Notes under the pieces: generated by a model
Told to the model about the DNA's origin: nothing
Database searches by the model: none
The model's input: only the letters and a program-made list of their open reading frames with translations
Shown: in pieces, positions 52,605 through 61,595 of the stretch
Layout: each line of letters opens with the position of its first letter
Numbering within the stretch: the first letter of the stretch is position 1
From: Endoryza foliicola
Lineage (GTDB): Bacteria; Bacteroidota; Bacteroidia; Chitinophagales; Chitinophagaceae
NCBI GenBank assembly: GCA_965226965.1
Contig: OZ245715.1
Coordinates: 1,860,001 to 1,924,000 of the forward strand
DNA length: 64,000 nt
Direction of reading: 5' to 3'
Made by a program: the position numbers and the translations under genes

Positions 52605-53417
52605 TTACACGCTCACATTGAAATCACGTAGAGCGTCGTTTAAGCTTGTTTTTAAATCGGTACTCGGTTTGCGTTTGCCAATGATTAGCGCACATCCAAC
52701 ACCGTAAGTTCCGGCAGGGAATTCTTTATTATAGGTTCCGGGAATTACCACGCTTCTTGCAGGCACGCGACCTTTCATTTCTACCGGCTCAGGTCCGCTT
52801 ACATCAATAATCTTGGTCGATTGTGTTAACACTACATTCGCCCCTAAAACAGCTTCTTTCTCCACAATAACCCCTTCTACTACAATACAACGACTTCCAA
52901 TAAAGCATCCGTCTTCAATAATAACAGGACTCGCTTGCAATGGTTCAAGTACTCCGCCAATTCCTACGCCACCACTTAAGTGAACTCCTTTTCCTATTTG
53001 AGCACAGCTGCCCACAGTAGCCCAAGTATCAACCATCGTGCCTTCGTCAACAAACGCACCAATGTTTACATAGCTCGGCATCAATACCACATTCTTCGCT
53101 AAATAAGCTCCATAACGCGCTACGGCATGAGGAACCGCACGAACACCCATGCTCGCATAATCCTTCTTCAATAACATTTTATCATAAAACTCAAATGGGG
53201 CCAATTCATAGGTCTTCATTTGCTGAATCCCGAAATACATCAAAATCGCTTGCTTTACCCACTCATTCACTTGCCAGCCATTTTCTGTTGGCTCAGCCGT
53301 TCTCAAACGACCCTTGTCTACTTCTTCAATTACCGCACGAACAGCATCGCTGTATTGACTATCTTTTAATAATTCCCGGTTCGACCAGGCCGCTAAAATC
53401 AGTTCTTTTAAGTCCAT
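52605..53417 (-). CDS. dapD: 2,3,4,5-tetrahydropyridine-2,6-dicarboxylate N-succinyltransferase
   Basis: A 270-residue left-handed beta-helix acyltransferase. The ATG at 53417 (MDLKELIL) is preferred to a TTG at 53426. Motifs: VLMPSYVNIGAFVDEGTMVD and TWATVGSCAQIGKGVHLSGG in the beta-helix coils, ARSVVIPGTY and the C-terminal tail. It succinylates tetrahydrodipicolinate in the succinylase branch of lysine/diaminopimelate synthesis, with succinyl-CoA. It is divergent from the GNAT-like gene at 53897, across a composite repeat. Confidence 0.94.
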   Translation of the reverse strand: MDLKELILAAWSNRELLKDSQYSDAVRAVIEEVDKGRLRTAEPTENGWQVNEWVKQAILMYFGIQQMKTYELAPFEFYDKMLLKKDYASMGVRAVPHAVARYGAYLAKNVVLMPSYVNIGAFVDEGTMVDTWATVGSCAQIGKGVHLSGGVGIGGVLEPLQASPVIIEDGCFIGSRCIVVEGVIVEKEAVLGANVVLTQSTKIIDVSGPEPVEMKGRVPARSVVIPGTYNKEFPAGTYGVGCALIIGKRKPSTDLKTSLNDALRDFNVSV

Positions 53418-53896
53418 TTTTTTCAAAAATTTCAGCGAATTTACGCCATTCAGCCGACTTTACGATGTTTCAGAAAGCAGGCCTCGGTTGGAAGGAATTG
53501 GTTTGGTACGGGAAGAGAGTTGTAAGTTGTAAGTTTTTGAGTTTTGCGCAACTGCGCTGCTTTATACATTCACCGCAAAGATCGCGAAGACCGCAAAGAA
53601 GTCGCAAAGAATGGTCTTTTGGATTCATCCTCTTTTCCATCTTCCCGACTCTCGATCTTTTTCTTTCACCGCGGCGGTCCTTCGACTGAACCTTCGGTTC
53701 GCTCAGGAACCTCGCAGCGTGCGCAGCGGTAACGCAGCGTTTACAGGCTCTCTGTATTTCTTCCCTCCTCGTCTCCTCTCATCCTCCCTCCTGTATTCTG
53801 GCTGTTCAATTATTAATTATTACTTGTTAATTATTAATTACTCCCGGCTGTTTCAATTCTTACTTCTTAATTCTTAATTATTAATTAACTTCCCCC
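53418..53896 (+). repeat. composite intergenic repeat, copy 10
   Basis: The gap between two divergent starts holds a composite copy in plus orientation (about 53520-53890): TTCACCGCAAAGATCGCGAAG, GCGGCGG / CCTTCGACTGAACCTTCGG insert, CGTGCGCAGCGGTAACGCAG, pyrimidine-rich tract, GGCTGTTCAATTATTAATTA, and a second GGCTGTTTCAATTCTTAC end. On the coding strand before dapD the box TAAATTCG lies about 20 bases from the ATG. Confidence 0.8.
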
Positions 53897-55018
53897 ATGC
53901 TCGCCATTCGCCCAATAACCCCTAAACTTCTTAAAACATACATTTACCTTCCCAATAAACTGTATGCCAACGATCCATTGTTCGTTCCACCCATTTATGC
54001 TGATGAATTCAAGTTTCACAATCCCAAACACAACGAAGCTCTTCAATACTGCATCACACAAAAATGGTTGATTTTTAAAGAGGATGTGCCGGTTGGTCGA
54101 ATCATGGGAATCATTCATCCGCCTTACAATAAACAACATGGACTGAAAGAAGCCCGCTTTTATCAACTTGATTGTATCAACGATCTTGAAGTGATGAAAG
54201 CACTTTTGAATGAAGTCATCACCTGGGCAAAATCACAAGGCATGACTTCAATAATTGGTCCCTATGGCTTTTCTGATAAAGACCCGCAGGGATACAAAAC
54301 AGCCGGATTCGAAGTGCGATCCGTATTACTCACGCCTGCCAATCCTGAATACCTGCCACAGTTTTTACTTCAATATGGTTTCCACCCTCATGTAAAAGCA
54401 TTGAGTTATCACTTACCCATCCCCGAGCAATTACCAGGTATTTATAAAGCGGTTTGTGAACGCGCACAAAAGCAAGGGTATTTCAAAACTCTGAAACTTA
54501 CCTCTAAAAAGCAACTCAAGCCTTTTATTATTCCGGTACTTCATCTTGTGAACAAAAGCTACAGCCATTTATTCGGATTTGTGGCCATGACCGATGAAGA
54601 GATTCATAAATTGGCAAAACAATATTTACCCATTCTTGATCCAACGTTGGTGAAAGTAGTAGTTGATCCTAAACAAGAAGTGGTGGGCTTTGTGGTTTCA
54701 ATGCCTGATATTTCCGAAGCACTACAAAAAGCTAAAGGCAAGCTTTTCCCCTTTGGGCTGTTCTACTTGCTTAAGGCTTTAAAAACTTCAAAAAAGCTTG
54801 TATTACTGCTAGGTGCTGTAGAACCCGGTCTCAGAGGTCGAGGCGTAACCGCCCTTCTTGCTGATGCGCTGCTAACTACTGCCAAAGAAAAAGGGATGAC
54901 TGAAATCGATTCTCACGTAATTTTGGATTCCAATCAGTTGATGAAAGCAGAAGTCGTCAATTTAGGTGGGTTTATCAACAAAGAATTTACCGTGTTTAAA
55001 TTGGAATGGAACGCATGA
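53897..55018 (+). CDS. N-acetyltransferase-like protein (GNAT superfamily)
   Basis: A 373-residue protein of the long GNAT-like family common in Bacteroidota (YghO-like). The N-terminal half includes DPLFVPPIYADEFKFHNPK and GRIMGIIHPPYN, and the C-terminal half contains LLGAVEPGLRGRGVTALLAD, a plausible acetyl-CoA-binding turn (RGRGV), followed by SHVILDSNQLMKAEVVN. The substrate is unknown. It overlaps the next gene by 4 bp (ATGA), so the two are translationally coupled. Confidence 0.75.
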   Translation: MLAIRPITPKLLKTYIYLPNKLYANDPLFVPPIYADEFKFHNPKHNEALQYCITQKWLIFKEDVPVGRIMGIIHPPYNKQHGLKEARFYQLDCINDLEVMKALLNEVITWAKSQGMTSIIGPYGFSDKDPQGYKTAGFEVRSVLLTPANPEYLPQFLLQYGFHPHVKALSYHLPIPEQLPGIYKAVCERAQKQGYFKTLKLTSKKQLKPFIIPVLHLVNKSYSHLFGFVAMTDEEIHKLAKQYLPILDPTLVKVVVDPKQEVVGFVVSMPDISEALQKAKGKLFPFGLFYLLKALKTSKKLVLLLGAVEPGLRGRGVTALLADALLTTAKEKGMTEIDSHVILDSNQLMKAEVVNLGGFINKEFTVFKLEWNA

Positions 55019-55584
55019 GTTTGGAACAAGACATTGCAGCAGCAGTAAACACTTTGAGAGAAGGTGGGATAATTTTGTACCCCACCGATACTATTTGGGG
55101 CATTGGTTGCGACGCTACCAATGAAACAGCGGTAGCAAAAATATATGCACTTAAAAAGAGAGCAGAGTCTAAAAGCATGATCGTTTTGTTGGCAGATGAA
55201 CGTTCACTCCTTCAATACATCGCAGCTCCCGATGTTCAGGTATTCGATTTTTTGGAAACTGTTTCCAAGCCTACGACCATTATTTATGACGGAGCTATTG
55301 GTTTAGCCGACAATGTGATCAATGCAGATGGGAGTATTGGCATTCGAATTTGCAAAGATGAGGTATGCAAGGCCATCATCAAGCGCCTTGGAAAACCCTT
55401 GGTGTCCACTTCTGCAAACATCTCAGGACAGGCTTCCCCGGCTTTTTATGCTGAAATTAGTGAGGATATAAAGCAGGGTGTAGATTATATCATGAACCAC
55501 CGACAAAACGACACATCACCCAAACTTCCCTCTACCATCATTAAATGGGGTGATAATGGCGTTTATACAGTGATTCGTCCCTGA
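55015..55584 (+). CDS. threonylcarbamoyl-AMP synthase (Sua5/YrdC/YwlC family)
   Basis: A 189-residue protein. The ATG at 55015 overlaps the preceding stop as ATGA and is preferred to the ATG at 55006. Motifs: GGIILYPTDTIWGIGCDAT, KIYALKKRAESKSMIVL and KPLVSTSANISGQAS form the active site for L-threonine, bicarbonate and ATP. It makes threonylcarbamoyl-AMP for the t6A modification of tRNA. It lies in a run of RNA-maturation and cell-envelope genes with GT9, the CCA enzyme and (convergent) miaA. Confidence 0.93.
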   Translation: MSLEQDIAAAVNTLREGGIILYPTDTIWGIGCDATNETAVAKIYALKKRAESKSMIVLLADERSLLQYIAAPDVQVFDFLETVSKPTTIIYDGAIGLADNVINADGSIGIRICKDEVCKAIIKRLGKPLVSTSANISGQASPAFYAEISEDIKQGVDYIMNHRQNDTSPKLPSTIIKWGDNGVYTVIRP

Positions 55585-55605
55585 TAATTCGTAACTTTGC
55601 GGCGC

Positions 55606-56613
55606 ATGCAAAAGATACTGGTGATACAAACGGCTTTTATTGGCGACGTGGTTCTGGCAACCGCCGTTCTCGAAAAATTACACCTCGTTTACCCCGATGT
55701 GAAACTCGATTTCCTGGTTCGTAAAGGGAACGATGGATTGTTAAAAGGGCATCCTTTCATCAATGAACTGCTCGTTTGGGATAAAACAAAATCAAAATAC
55801 CCACATCTCTGGCAAATGCTCAAAACCATTCGCCGCAATCGTTACGATGTAGTGGTAAATATTCAACGTTTTGCTGCCACCGGGTTTCTCACCACTTTTT
55901 CAGGAGCTAAAATGACCATCGGTTTCGATAAAAACCCTTGGAGTGTTTTCTTTTCCAAAAGAATCAAACACGTCATCAGTACTCCCGATCAACCCTTGCA
56001 CGAAGTAAACCGCAATCAATCACTCATCGAACCTTTAACGGGCGACTTAATCCCCGTAAAACCGCGATTGTATCCTACCGATACCGACTATGCGAAGGTT
56101 CAGTCGCTTCAATCAAACCCTTATATTGTAATTGCGCCGGCTTCAGTATGGTTTACCAAACAATACCCTGTTGCAAAATGGGTAGAATTGATTGACCAAC
56201 TGCCTCGTGATTACAAAATATACATTATTGGCGCACCAACTGATAAATCACTCGCTGAAGCTATTTACAGCGGTGTTCAACAAAAAGACAAACTGCAATC
56301 GCTTTGCGGTGAATTGAGTTTGTTGCAGTCTGCAGCCTTACAAGAAAAAGCTGTAATGAATTATGTGAACGATTCAGCTCCCATGCATTTCGCTTCGGCT
56401 TTGAATGCACCGGTTACCGCTGTTTATTGTTCTACCTTACCGTCCTTTGGTTTTGGTCCCTTGAGTGACCGGTCTTATGTGGTAGAAACTAAAGAAAGTT
56501 TAGACTGTAGACCCTGCGGGCTACACGGTCAGGCTTCCTGTCCTAAACAACATTTCAATTGCGCGAACACCATTAAAGTAGCGCAATTACTGGAAACCCT
56601 TCAAGCGAGCTAG
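55606..56613 (+). CDS. glycosyltransferase family 9 (heptosyltransferase-like)
   Basis: A 335-residue GT-B glycosyltransferase. The ATG at 55606 is used; a TTG at 55597 is in frame. The N-terminus QKILVIQTAFIGDVVLATAVL is the family signature, and NDSAPMHFASALNAPVTAVY is the C-terminal donor-binding motif. It probably adds a sugar to lipopolysaccharide core. A TAACTTTGC box lies directly before the start, so a separate promoter may exist besides read-through from the upstream gene. Confidence 0.88.
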   Translation: MQKILVIQTAFIGDVVLATAVLEKLHLVYPDVKLDFLVRKGNDGLLKGHPFINELLVWDKTKSKYPHLWQMLKTIRRNRYDVVVNIQRFAATGFLTTFSGAKMTIGFDKNPWSVFFSKRIKHVISTPDQPLHEVNRNQSLIEPLTGDLIPVKPRLYPTDTDYAKVQSLQSNPYIVIAPASVWFTKQYPVAKWVELIDQLPRDYKIYIIGAPTDKSLAEAIYSGVQQKDKLQSLCGELSLLQSAALQEKAVMNYVNDSAPMHFASALNAPVTAVYCSTLPSFGFGPLSDRSYVVETKESLDCRPCGLHGQASCPKQHFNCANTIKVAQLLETLQAS

Positions 56614-56631
56614 TTTTTGTAATTTAGATCC

Positions 56632-58050
56632 GTGAACATCGAATACTCACATAAAGAAGCCTTTGTATTTAAAAAGATCGCCGCAGCCGCTGCTGAAATT
56701 GGCGTGCCTGCCTACATCATTGGTGGATTTGTGAGAGATAAAATCTTGGGCCGACCTACCAAAGATGCCGACATTGTATGCGTAGGAGACGGCATTGCCC
56801 TAGCCCATGCCGTAGCGAAACGTTTTCAACCGGAACCAACCGTGGCTTTTTTTAAGCATTTCGGCACAGCTCAAATCAAAATCGACGATTGGGAAATTGA
56901 ATTCGTAGGAGCAAGAAAAGAAAGCTACCGCCACGAATCACGCAATCCGGAAGTAGAACCCGGTACCATCGAAGACGATCAGAACCGCCGTGATTTTACC
57001 ATCAATGCCATGGCCATTAGCTTGAATCAAGCCGATTATGGTACACTCATTGATCCTTTCAATGGATTGGTAGACTTAAGCAATAAACTGATTCAAACTC
57101 CTCTGGATCCACTTACTACATTTAGCGACGATCCTTTGCGCATGATGCGCGCCATTCGGTTTGCTTCTCAATTGCAATTCACCATTGCACCAGTTACGCT
57201 GCAAGCCATTCAAGACAATGCGCACCGAATTAAGATAATTACCCAAGAACGCATCACTGATGAGTTCAATAAAATATTATTAAGCAAAAAGCCTTCTGTA
57301 GGCTTAGACCTGCTTTACAAAACCGGACTAATGAAATTGATCTTCCCGGCCATGGTCGATTTAGCCGGCGCTGAATACATCGATGGCCACGGTCATAAAG
57401 ACAATTTCTACCATACTTTGCAAGTGGTCGATAATATTGCCCCCACCACCAATGATCTATGGTTGCGCTGGGCCGCCCTACTTCATGATATTGGAAAGCC
57501 CGCAACCAAGCGTTTTGAAAATGGCCATGGGTGGACCTTTCACGGCCATGAAGTAGTAGGAGGAAGAATGGTTCCAAAGATCTTCACCAAATGGCGCCTT
57601 TCCTTGCATGAACCCATGCGCTTTGTGAGGAAAATGGTGGAGCTGCATTTGCGCCCAATTAGTTTGACAAAAGAAAATATCACAGATTCGGCTATACGAA
57701 GATTGCTTTTTGATGCAGGGGAAGATATTGAGAATTTGATGTTGCTTTGTGAAGCCGATATCACTTCTAAAAACAAGCAAAAGGTAAAACGCTATCTCGA
57801 AAATTTCGAGTTGGTGCGTCAACGATTGAAAGAAGTAGAGGAGAAGGATAAAATCCGTAACTGGCAACCACCCATTACAGGCGAACTCATCATGGAAGTA
57901 TTTGGACTTCCTCCGTCAAAACCCGTAGGCGATCTCAAAACCCGCATTCGCGAAGCCATTCTCGATGGTATCATCTCCAACGATTACGATGCTGCCTATC
58001 AATACATGTTAGAGCAGGCGGCGAGTATGGGGTTGGAAAAAAGGAATTAA
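56632..58050 (+). CDS. CCA tRNA nucleotidyltransferase with HD domain
   Basis: A 472-residue class II polymerase starting with GTG at 56632. The head domain has YIIGGFVRDKILGRPTKDADIV (the two catalytic Asp), RRDFTINAMA and the neck helix DDPLRMMRAIRFASQ. The C-terminal half has an HD hydrolase motif (RWAALLHDIGKPAT, FHGHEVVG). It adds CCA to tRNA ends, needed since the tRNA-Leu here lacks encoded CCA. It is the last gene of the run with Sua5 and GT9 and converges on miaA. Confidence 0.93.
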   Translation: MNIEYSHKEAFVFKKIAAAAAEIGVPAYIIGGFVRDKILGRPTKDADIVCVGDGIALAHAVAKRFQPEPTVAFFKHFGTAQIKIDDWEIEFVGARKESYRHESRNPEVEPGTIEDDQNRRDFTINAMAISLNQADYGTLIDPFNGLVDLSNKLIQTPLDPLTTFSDDPLRMMRAIRFASQLQFTIAPVTLQAIQDNAHRIKIITQERITDEFNKILLSKKPSVGLDLLYKTGLMKLIFPAMVDLAGAEYIDGHGHKDNFYHTLQVVDNIAPTTNDLWLRWAALLHDIGKPATKRFENGHGWTFHGHEVVGGRMVPKIFTKWRLSLHEPMRFVRKMVELHLRPISLTKENITDSAIRRLLFDAGEDIENLMLLCEADITSKNKQKVKRYLENFELVRQRLKEVEEKDKIRNWQPPITGELIMEVFGLPPSKPVGDLKTRIREAILDGIISNDYDAAYQYMLEQAASMGLEKRN

Positions 58051-58367
58051 GAAGTAAGTATTAATAATTGAACAGCCAGAATACAGGAGGGAGGATGAGA
58101 GGAGACGAGGAAGGAGGAAATACAGAGAGCTGTCGTCGCTGCGAAAACGCAGCGCACGCTGCGAGGTTCCTGAGCGGTTCCTGAGCTTGTCGAAGGGCGA
58201 ACCGAAGGTTCAGTCGAAGGACCGCCGCGGTGAAAGATAAAGATCGAGAGTCGGGAAGATGGAAAAGAGGAAGAATGCAAAAAGACTATTCTTTGCGACT
58301 CCTTTGCGGGCTTTGCGCTCTTTGCGGTGAATACATCAAACATCGCAGCAGCGCAAAACTAAAAAAC
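58051..58367 (-). repeat. composite intergenic repeat, copy 11 (reverse orientation)
   Basis: Between two converging genes. Reverse-orientation modules: TTGAACAGCCAGAATACAGG, the GAGGAGGAGA-type tract, AGAGCTGTCG / GCTGCGAAAACGCAGCG, CTGAGCTTGTCGAAGG / AACCGAAGGTTCAGTCG (which itself is imperfectly palindromic), TTTGCGACTCCTTTGCGGGC and TTTGCGGTGAAT. No gene. Confidence 0.8.
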
Positions 58368-59255
58368 TTATAACTCCCCACACTTCTCCAAAATCACTTC
58401 CCTCCCCCCAAACACATACCCTTCCTTCCGAAACCAAGTCATCTGCCTTTTCGCATAATGCCTCGTATTTCGTTGAATCAACTCCACCGCTCTATCCAAT
58501 GAAATGCTCCCATCCAGGTAATCAAAAATTTCAGCATAACCAACCGTATTCAACGCATTCAAATGCCGATAGGGCAGGAGAGAACGCACTTCTTCAACCA
58601 ATCCTTGCTCCAACATATTCAACACCCGTTGATTGATTCGTTCATACAGCAATTCCCGATCCATGTCTACACAAAACTTCACCACATCAAAATTCCGTTC
58701 AGCCTTTTGTTGTACTTGAAAACTTCGTATCGAATGACCGGTGCCTCTTTTCACTTCCAATGCCCTGAGCATCCTTTGCGGATTCTGAATCTCACCACTT
58801 GCATAGTATTCAGGATCTTCCTCTTTTAAGGTCAATTGCAGCCAATCCATTCCTTTTTCTTCATATGCTGCATTCAAATTCGAACGAATCTCAGGGTCGA
58901 TTGCCGGTATTTGATCCAATCCCTCCAAGAAAGCTTTTAGATAAAGTCCGGTGCCTCCAACAACAATCAATACTTTGTCTTTTTGGAATACTTCTTCGGT
59001 TACTTGCAAAGCATAGCGTTCATAAAAGGCTGCAGTAATTTCTTCTTCAATACTGTGAGAAGCTATAAAATAGTGAGGTGCGGCAGCCAATTCTTCAGCA
59101 CTGGGCCTTGCCACTCCAATAGAGAGTTCTTTATAACATTGCCTGGAATCGGCCGATAATATGGAACAATTAAAATGCCTCGCCAATTCAATCGACAAGG
59201 CAGTTTTTCCTACGGCCGTTGGGCCTGCTATTACAATACAAAGAGGCTTTTGCAT
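58368..59255 (-). CDS. miaA: tRNA dimethylallyltransferase
   Basis: A 295-residue enzyme. The ATG at 59255 places the P-loop GPTAVGKTALS right at the N-terminus; the longer frame to 59402 overlaps the upstream gene. SILSADSRQCYKELSIG and VVGGTGLYLKAFLEGL are the substrate-binding signatures, with ALNTVGYAEIFDYL and ETRHYAKRQMTWFR-like C-terminal motifs (NTRHYAKRQMTWF). It transfers a dimethylallyl group to A37 of tRNAs reading UNN codons. Confidence 0.94.
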   Translation of the reverse strand: MQKPLCIVIAGPTAVGKTALSIELARHFNCSILSADSRQCYKELSIGVARPSAEELAAAPHYFIASHSIEEEITAAFYERYALQVTEEVFQKDKVLIVVGGTGLYLKAFLEGLDQIPAIDPEIRSNLNAAYEEKGMDWLQLTLKEEDPEYYASGEIQNPQRMLRALEVKRGTGHSIRSFQVQQKAERNFDVVKFCVDMDRELLYERINQRVLNMLEQGLVEEVRSLLPYRHLNALNTVGYAEIFDYLDGSISLDRAVELIQRNTRHYAKRQMTWFRKEGYVFGGREVILEKCGEL

Positions 59256-59268
59256 AAGGCCTTCTTTC

Positions 59269-59832
59269 TTAAAATTCGTCTCCTGCTTCTTCCTCACCGG
59301 CAAATTCATCCGAATCTGATTCCCCTTCTTCACCCTCCTCTCCAAATCCTTCAGCGCCGGCTGATAGATCGTATTTCTCTTCCATTTCAGCAAGTTTATC
59401 ACCTACCAATCCTTTGGTTCCATATTGCGAAGGCGCAATGCCTTCTGAACGAACTACAGCGGGGAAATCAGTTCTACCGGAATCATCTTTTCCTACTTGA
59501 ATCAATTCAACTAAGAAAGTCCAATTCTTAGCAAAATCATACACATATATAAACTTCTGGCTTGGAATCTTGATCTCTGTTCCAACAGGAGTATCCTCCA
59601 TTAATAATGGTTCTACTTTGTATTGCTTATCGTATTTCGCCAAACTAATTTCTCTGCCACGCTGCCAATTGTCATTGCTTCTATAAAAAGTAGCCTGGTG
59701 TTTATTGTCGAACTCATAGGCTTTCAAAATAACAGCATGCAGTTCTGAAAACGACTGCGTATGCTTAATAGCCACGTCACGATAAATACTATCATCCTCT
59801 TCGAAATAAATGCGGAATTTTAAAACAGCCAT
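59269..59832 (-). CDS. plasmid pRiA4b ORF-3-like protein
   Basis: A 187-residue cytoplasmic protein with the pattern VLKFRIYFEEDDSIYRDVAI, SFSELHAVILKAYEFD and FIYVYDFAKNWTFLVEL, matching the pRiA4b ORF-3 / IS1096-passenger-like family. It ends in a long acidic tail (EEGEEGESDSDEFAGEEEAG). It stops 13 bp before the miaA ATG and is likely cotranscribed with it. Function unknown. Confidence 0.8.
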   Translation of the reverse strand: MAVLKFRIYFEEDDSIYRDVAIKHTQSFSELHAVILKAYEFDNKHQATFYRSNDNWQRGREISLAKYDKQYKVEPLLMEDTPVGTEIKIPSQKFIYVYDFAKNWTFLVELIQVGKDDSGRTDFPAVVRSEGIAPSQYGTKGLVGDKLAEMEEKYDLSAGAEGFGEEGEEGESDSDEFAGEEEAGDEF

Positions 59833-59901
59833 AAAGGTTATTTATTATACTACGAAGATAGGAAATTCACCCCGAACGCCTTCACCCCCCCAAAAACAAT
59901 A

Positions 59902-59925
59902 CAGCCCCAACCGAGGTTGAGGCTG
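59902..59925 (-). terminator. intrinsic terminator after the FadL-like gene
   Basis: An imperfect 11-bp stem on the minus strand, CAGCCTCAACC / GGTTGGGGCTG (one G-T pair), is followed by TATTGTTTTT. It lies 26 bp downstream of the stop at 59952. Confidence 0.75.
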
Positions 59926-59951
59926 CTATCAAAGACTTTATTGATTGATTC

Positions 59952-61505
59952 CTAAAACTTCACACCCAAGGTCACCATCACATTACTTGCTCTGTCTCTC
60001 AAACTGGCAAAAGTATTCAATCGAGGAGGATCAACTCGATAAGGGAAATTGACATCTTTGGTTAAGCTATGTACATAAGTAAGGTCAATAAAAAATCCTT
60101 TGTTGCGATACCCTAATCCACCGCTAATGTTCATGCGATTGGCCTTGAGTTCTTTATCATCGTAAGGACTTCCAAAATACGCAAATCCTAAACGAGCCAT
60201 GATCACCTTGAATTTCAACTCACCACCCACTTTCACATTCAATGCTCCTTTGTAAGCAGCTTTTACAGCGTCGTTAACTGCTTTAAAATTACCGCCTGTT
60301 GAACCAGATTCATTTCCACTAGCGGAAAATCTTGAAGAACCGTAGGTCACATACTCCACATCTGCAGTAATAAAACCCTGATGCTTTGTAACATCTTCTA
60401 CCTCATTCAAAATATAGGTTCCACCCAGAATAAATCTCCAAGGGCTTGATAAGTCATATTTGGTTTGAGGATTTTCTCCATTGTACAGATCTTTTGAATT
60501 TACTGTAAATACTTTCACTGAACCGGTAGCCGTATCTATATCAGTGGTCATGCTTGCAGTGATCTTCTCATCCAAAGTATATAAAGTAGGTGTGTGAACA
60601 GCCAATCCAAATCGCAACCTTTCAATTGGTTTGAACATCATACCTAATTTTAAATTCACCCCAACACCTTTCGAAGTAAACGTTTCAGAATAAGTACTGT
60701 AAGCAAATTCATTGTTTCCTCTACCGTTGGCATCAGATTCTGTATAGGTAGCCGTTCTTTCATAATTCATAACAGGGATGCCTATTCCTAAACCTAGGTA
60801 AAACTTATCGTCCATATTGGTACCGTAGCCCAAGGCAAATTCAGTTACCCCACCTTTGGTGGTTGCCTTGTATTCTTGATTCACCGCACCGGCCATTTCC
60901 GCTCTTGAAATCACTTGCTTTTGACCCAAAACGGTCATCGTATCCACTAAATAAGTGTACAAAGCCATTTTAGTTAGCATCGAAACATTGGAACTGTTCA
61001 ACGCCTGATCTATGGTTAGGTTTGAATTCGCAAATTCATTGGCCAAGGGTTCTGAAAAGGAACTATAGGTATTCAGACCTTTATAATAAGTAGTACCACC
61101 AAAATTCGCTGTTCTGTTCACGGTCAAGCTAATGGCCTTACTGGTCCACTTGCCATTCCCCGTTTTGGCTCCACCCAATGCAAATACAAAACCGCTAGTT
61201 CCCAGTCCAAAAGCTGTGCTATTCGAAGCCGTTGCATCCGTACCTCTGAAGCTCCCTTTGCTGCCTAATAAATTGATTCCGGGCGACAAAACAAACTCAT
61301 TCGTTTTGTACAAACCAATACCGGCAGGATTGATATGGGTAGCTGTAATTTCACCACCCAAACCGGCCATCGCTCCACCAATGGCCATGGTTCTGGCAGT
61401 ACCGGATGGAAGTGACCAACCCACTCTTAAGGCGTCTTCAGGTAATTGCGCTTTGGAAACCAGCGCTATAGTAAGAAAGGAAAATGTGTAAAGGATTCGT
61501 TTCAT
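59952..61505 (-). CDS. OMPP1/FadL/TodX-like outer membrane transport protein
   Basis: A 517-residue outer-membrane barrel. The ATG at 61505 is followed by a signal peptide (MKRILYTFSFLTIALVSKA). The start of the mature protein (EDALRVGWSLPSGTARTMAIGGAMAGLGG) matches the FadL N-terminal hatch region; many barrel strands ending in Phe follow (VTLGVKF at the C-terminus). Likely carries hydrophobic molecules across the outer membrane. Confidence 0.82.
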   Translation of the reverse strand: MKRILYTFSFLTIALVSKAQLPEDALRVGWSLPSGTARTMAIGGAMAGLGGEITATHINPAGIGLYKTNEFVLSPGINLLGSKGSFRGTDATASNSTAFGLGTSGFVFALGGAKTGNGKWTSKAISLTVNRTANFGGTTYYKGLNTYSSFSEPLANEFANSNLTIDQALNSSNVSMLTKMALYTYLVDTMTVLGQKQVISRAEMAGAVNQEYKATTKGGVTEFALGYGTNMDDKFYLGLGIGIPVMNYERTATYTESDANGRGNNEFAYSTYSETFTSKGVGVNLKLGMMFKPIERLRFGLAVHTPTLYTLDEKITASMTTDIDTATGSVKVFTVNSKDLYNGENPQTKYDLSSPWRFILGGTYILNEVEDVTKHQGFITADVEYVTYGSSRFSASGNESGSTGGNFKAVNDAVKAAYKGALNVKVGGELKFKVIMARLGFAYFGSPYDDKELKANRMNISGGLGYRNKGFFIDLTYVHSLTKDVNFPYRVDPPRLNTFASLRDRASNVMVTLGVKF

Positions 61506-61595
61506 GACAATTTCTTTGAGTATAGGCACTAAAAAAGGAGAAACCGTTCAAGCGAACTCAAATTTCAGTTTCTCCTTTTCAGAGTAATTTACTGT

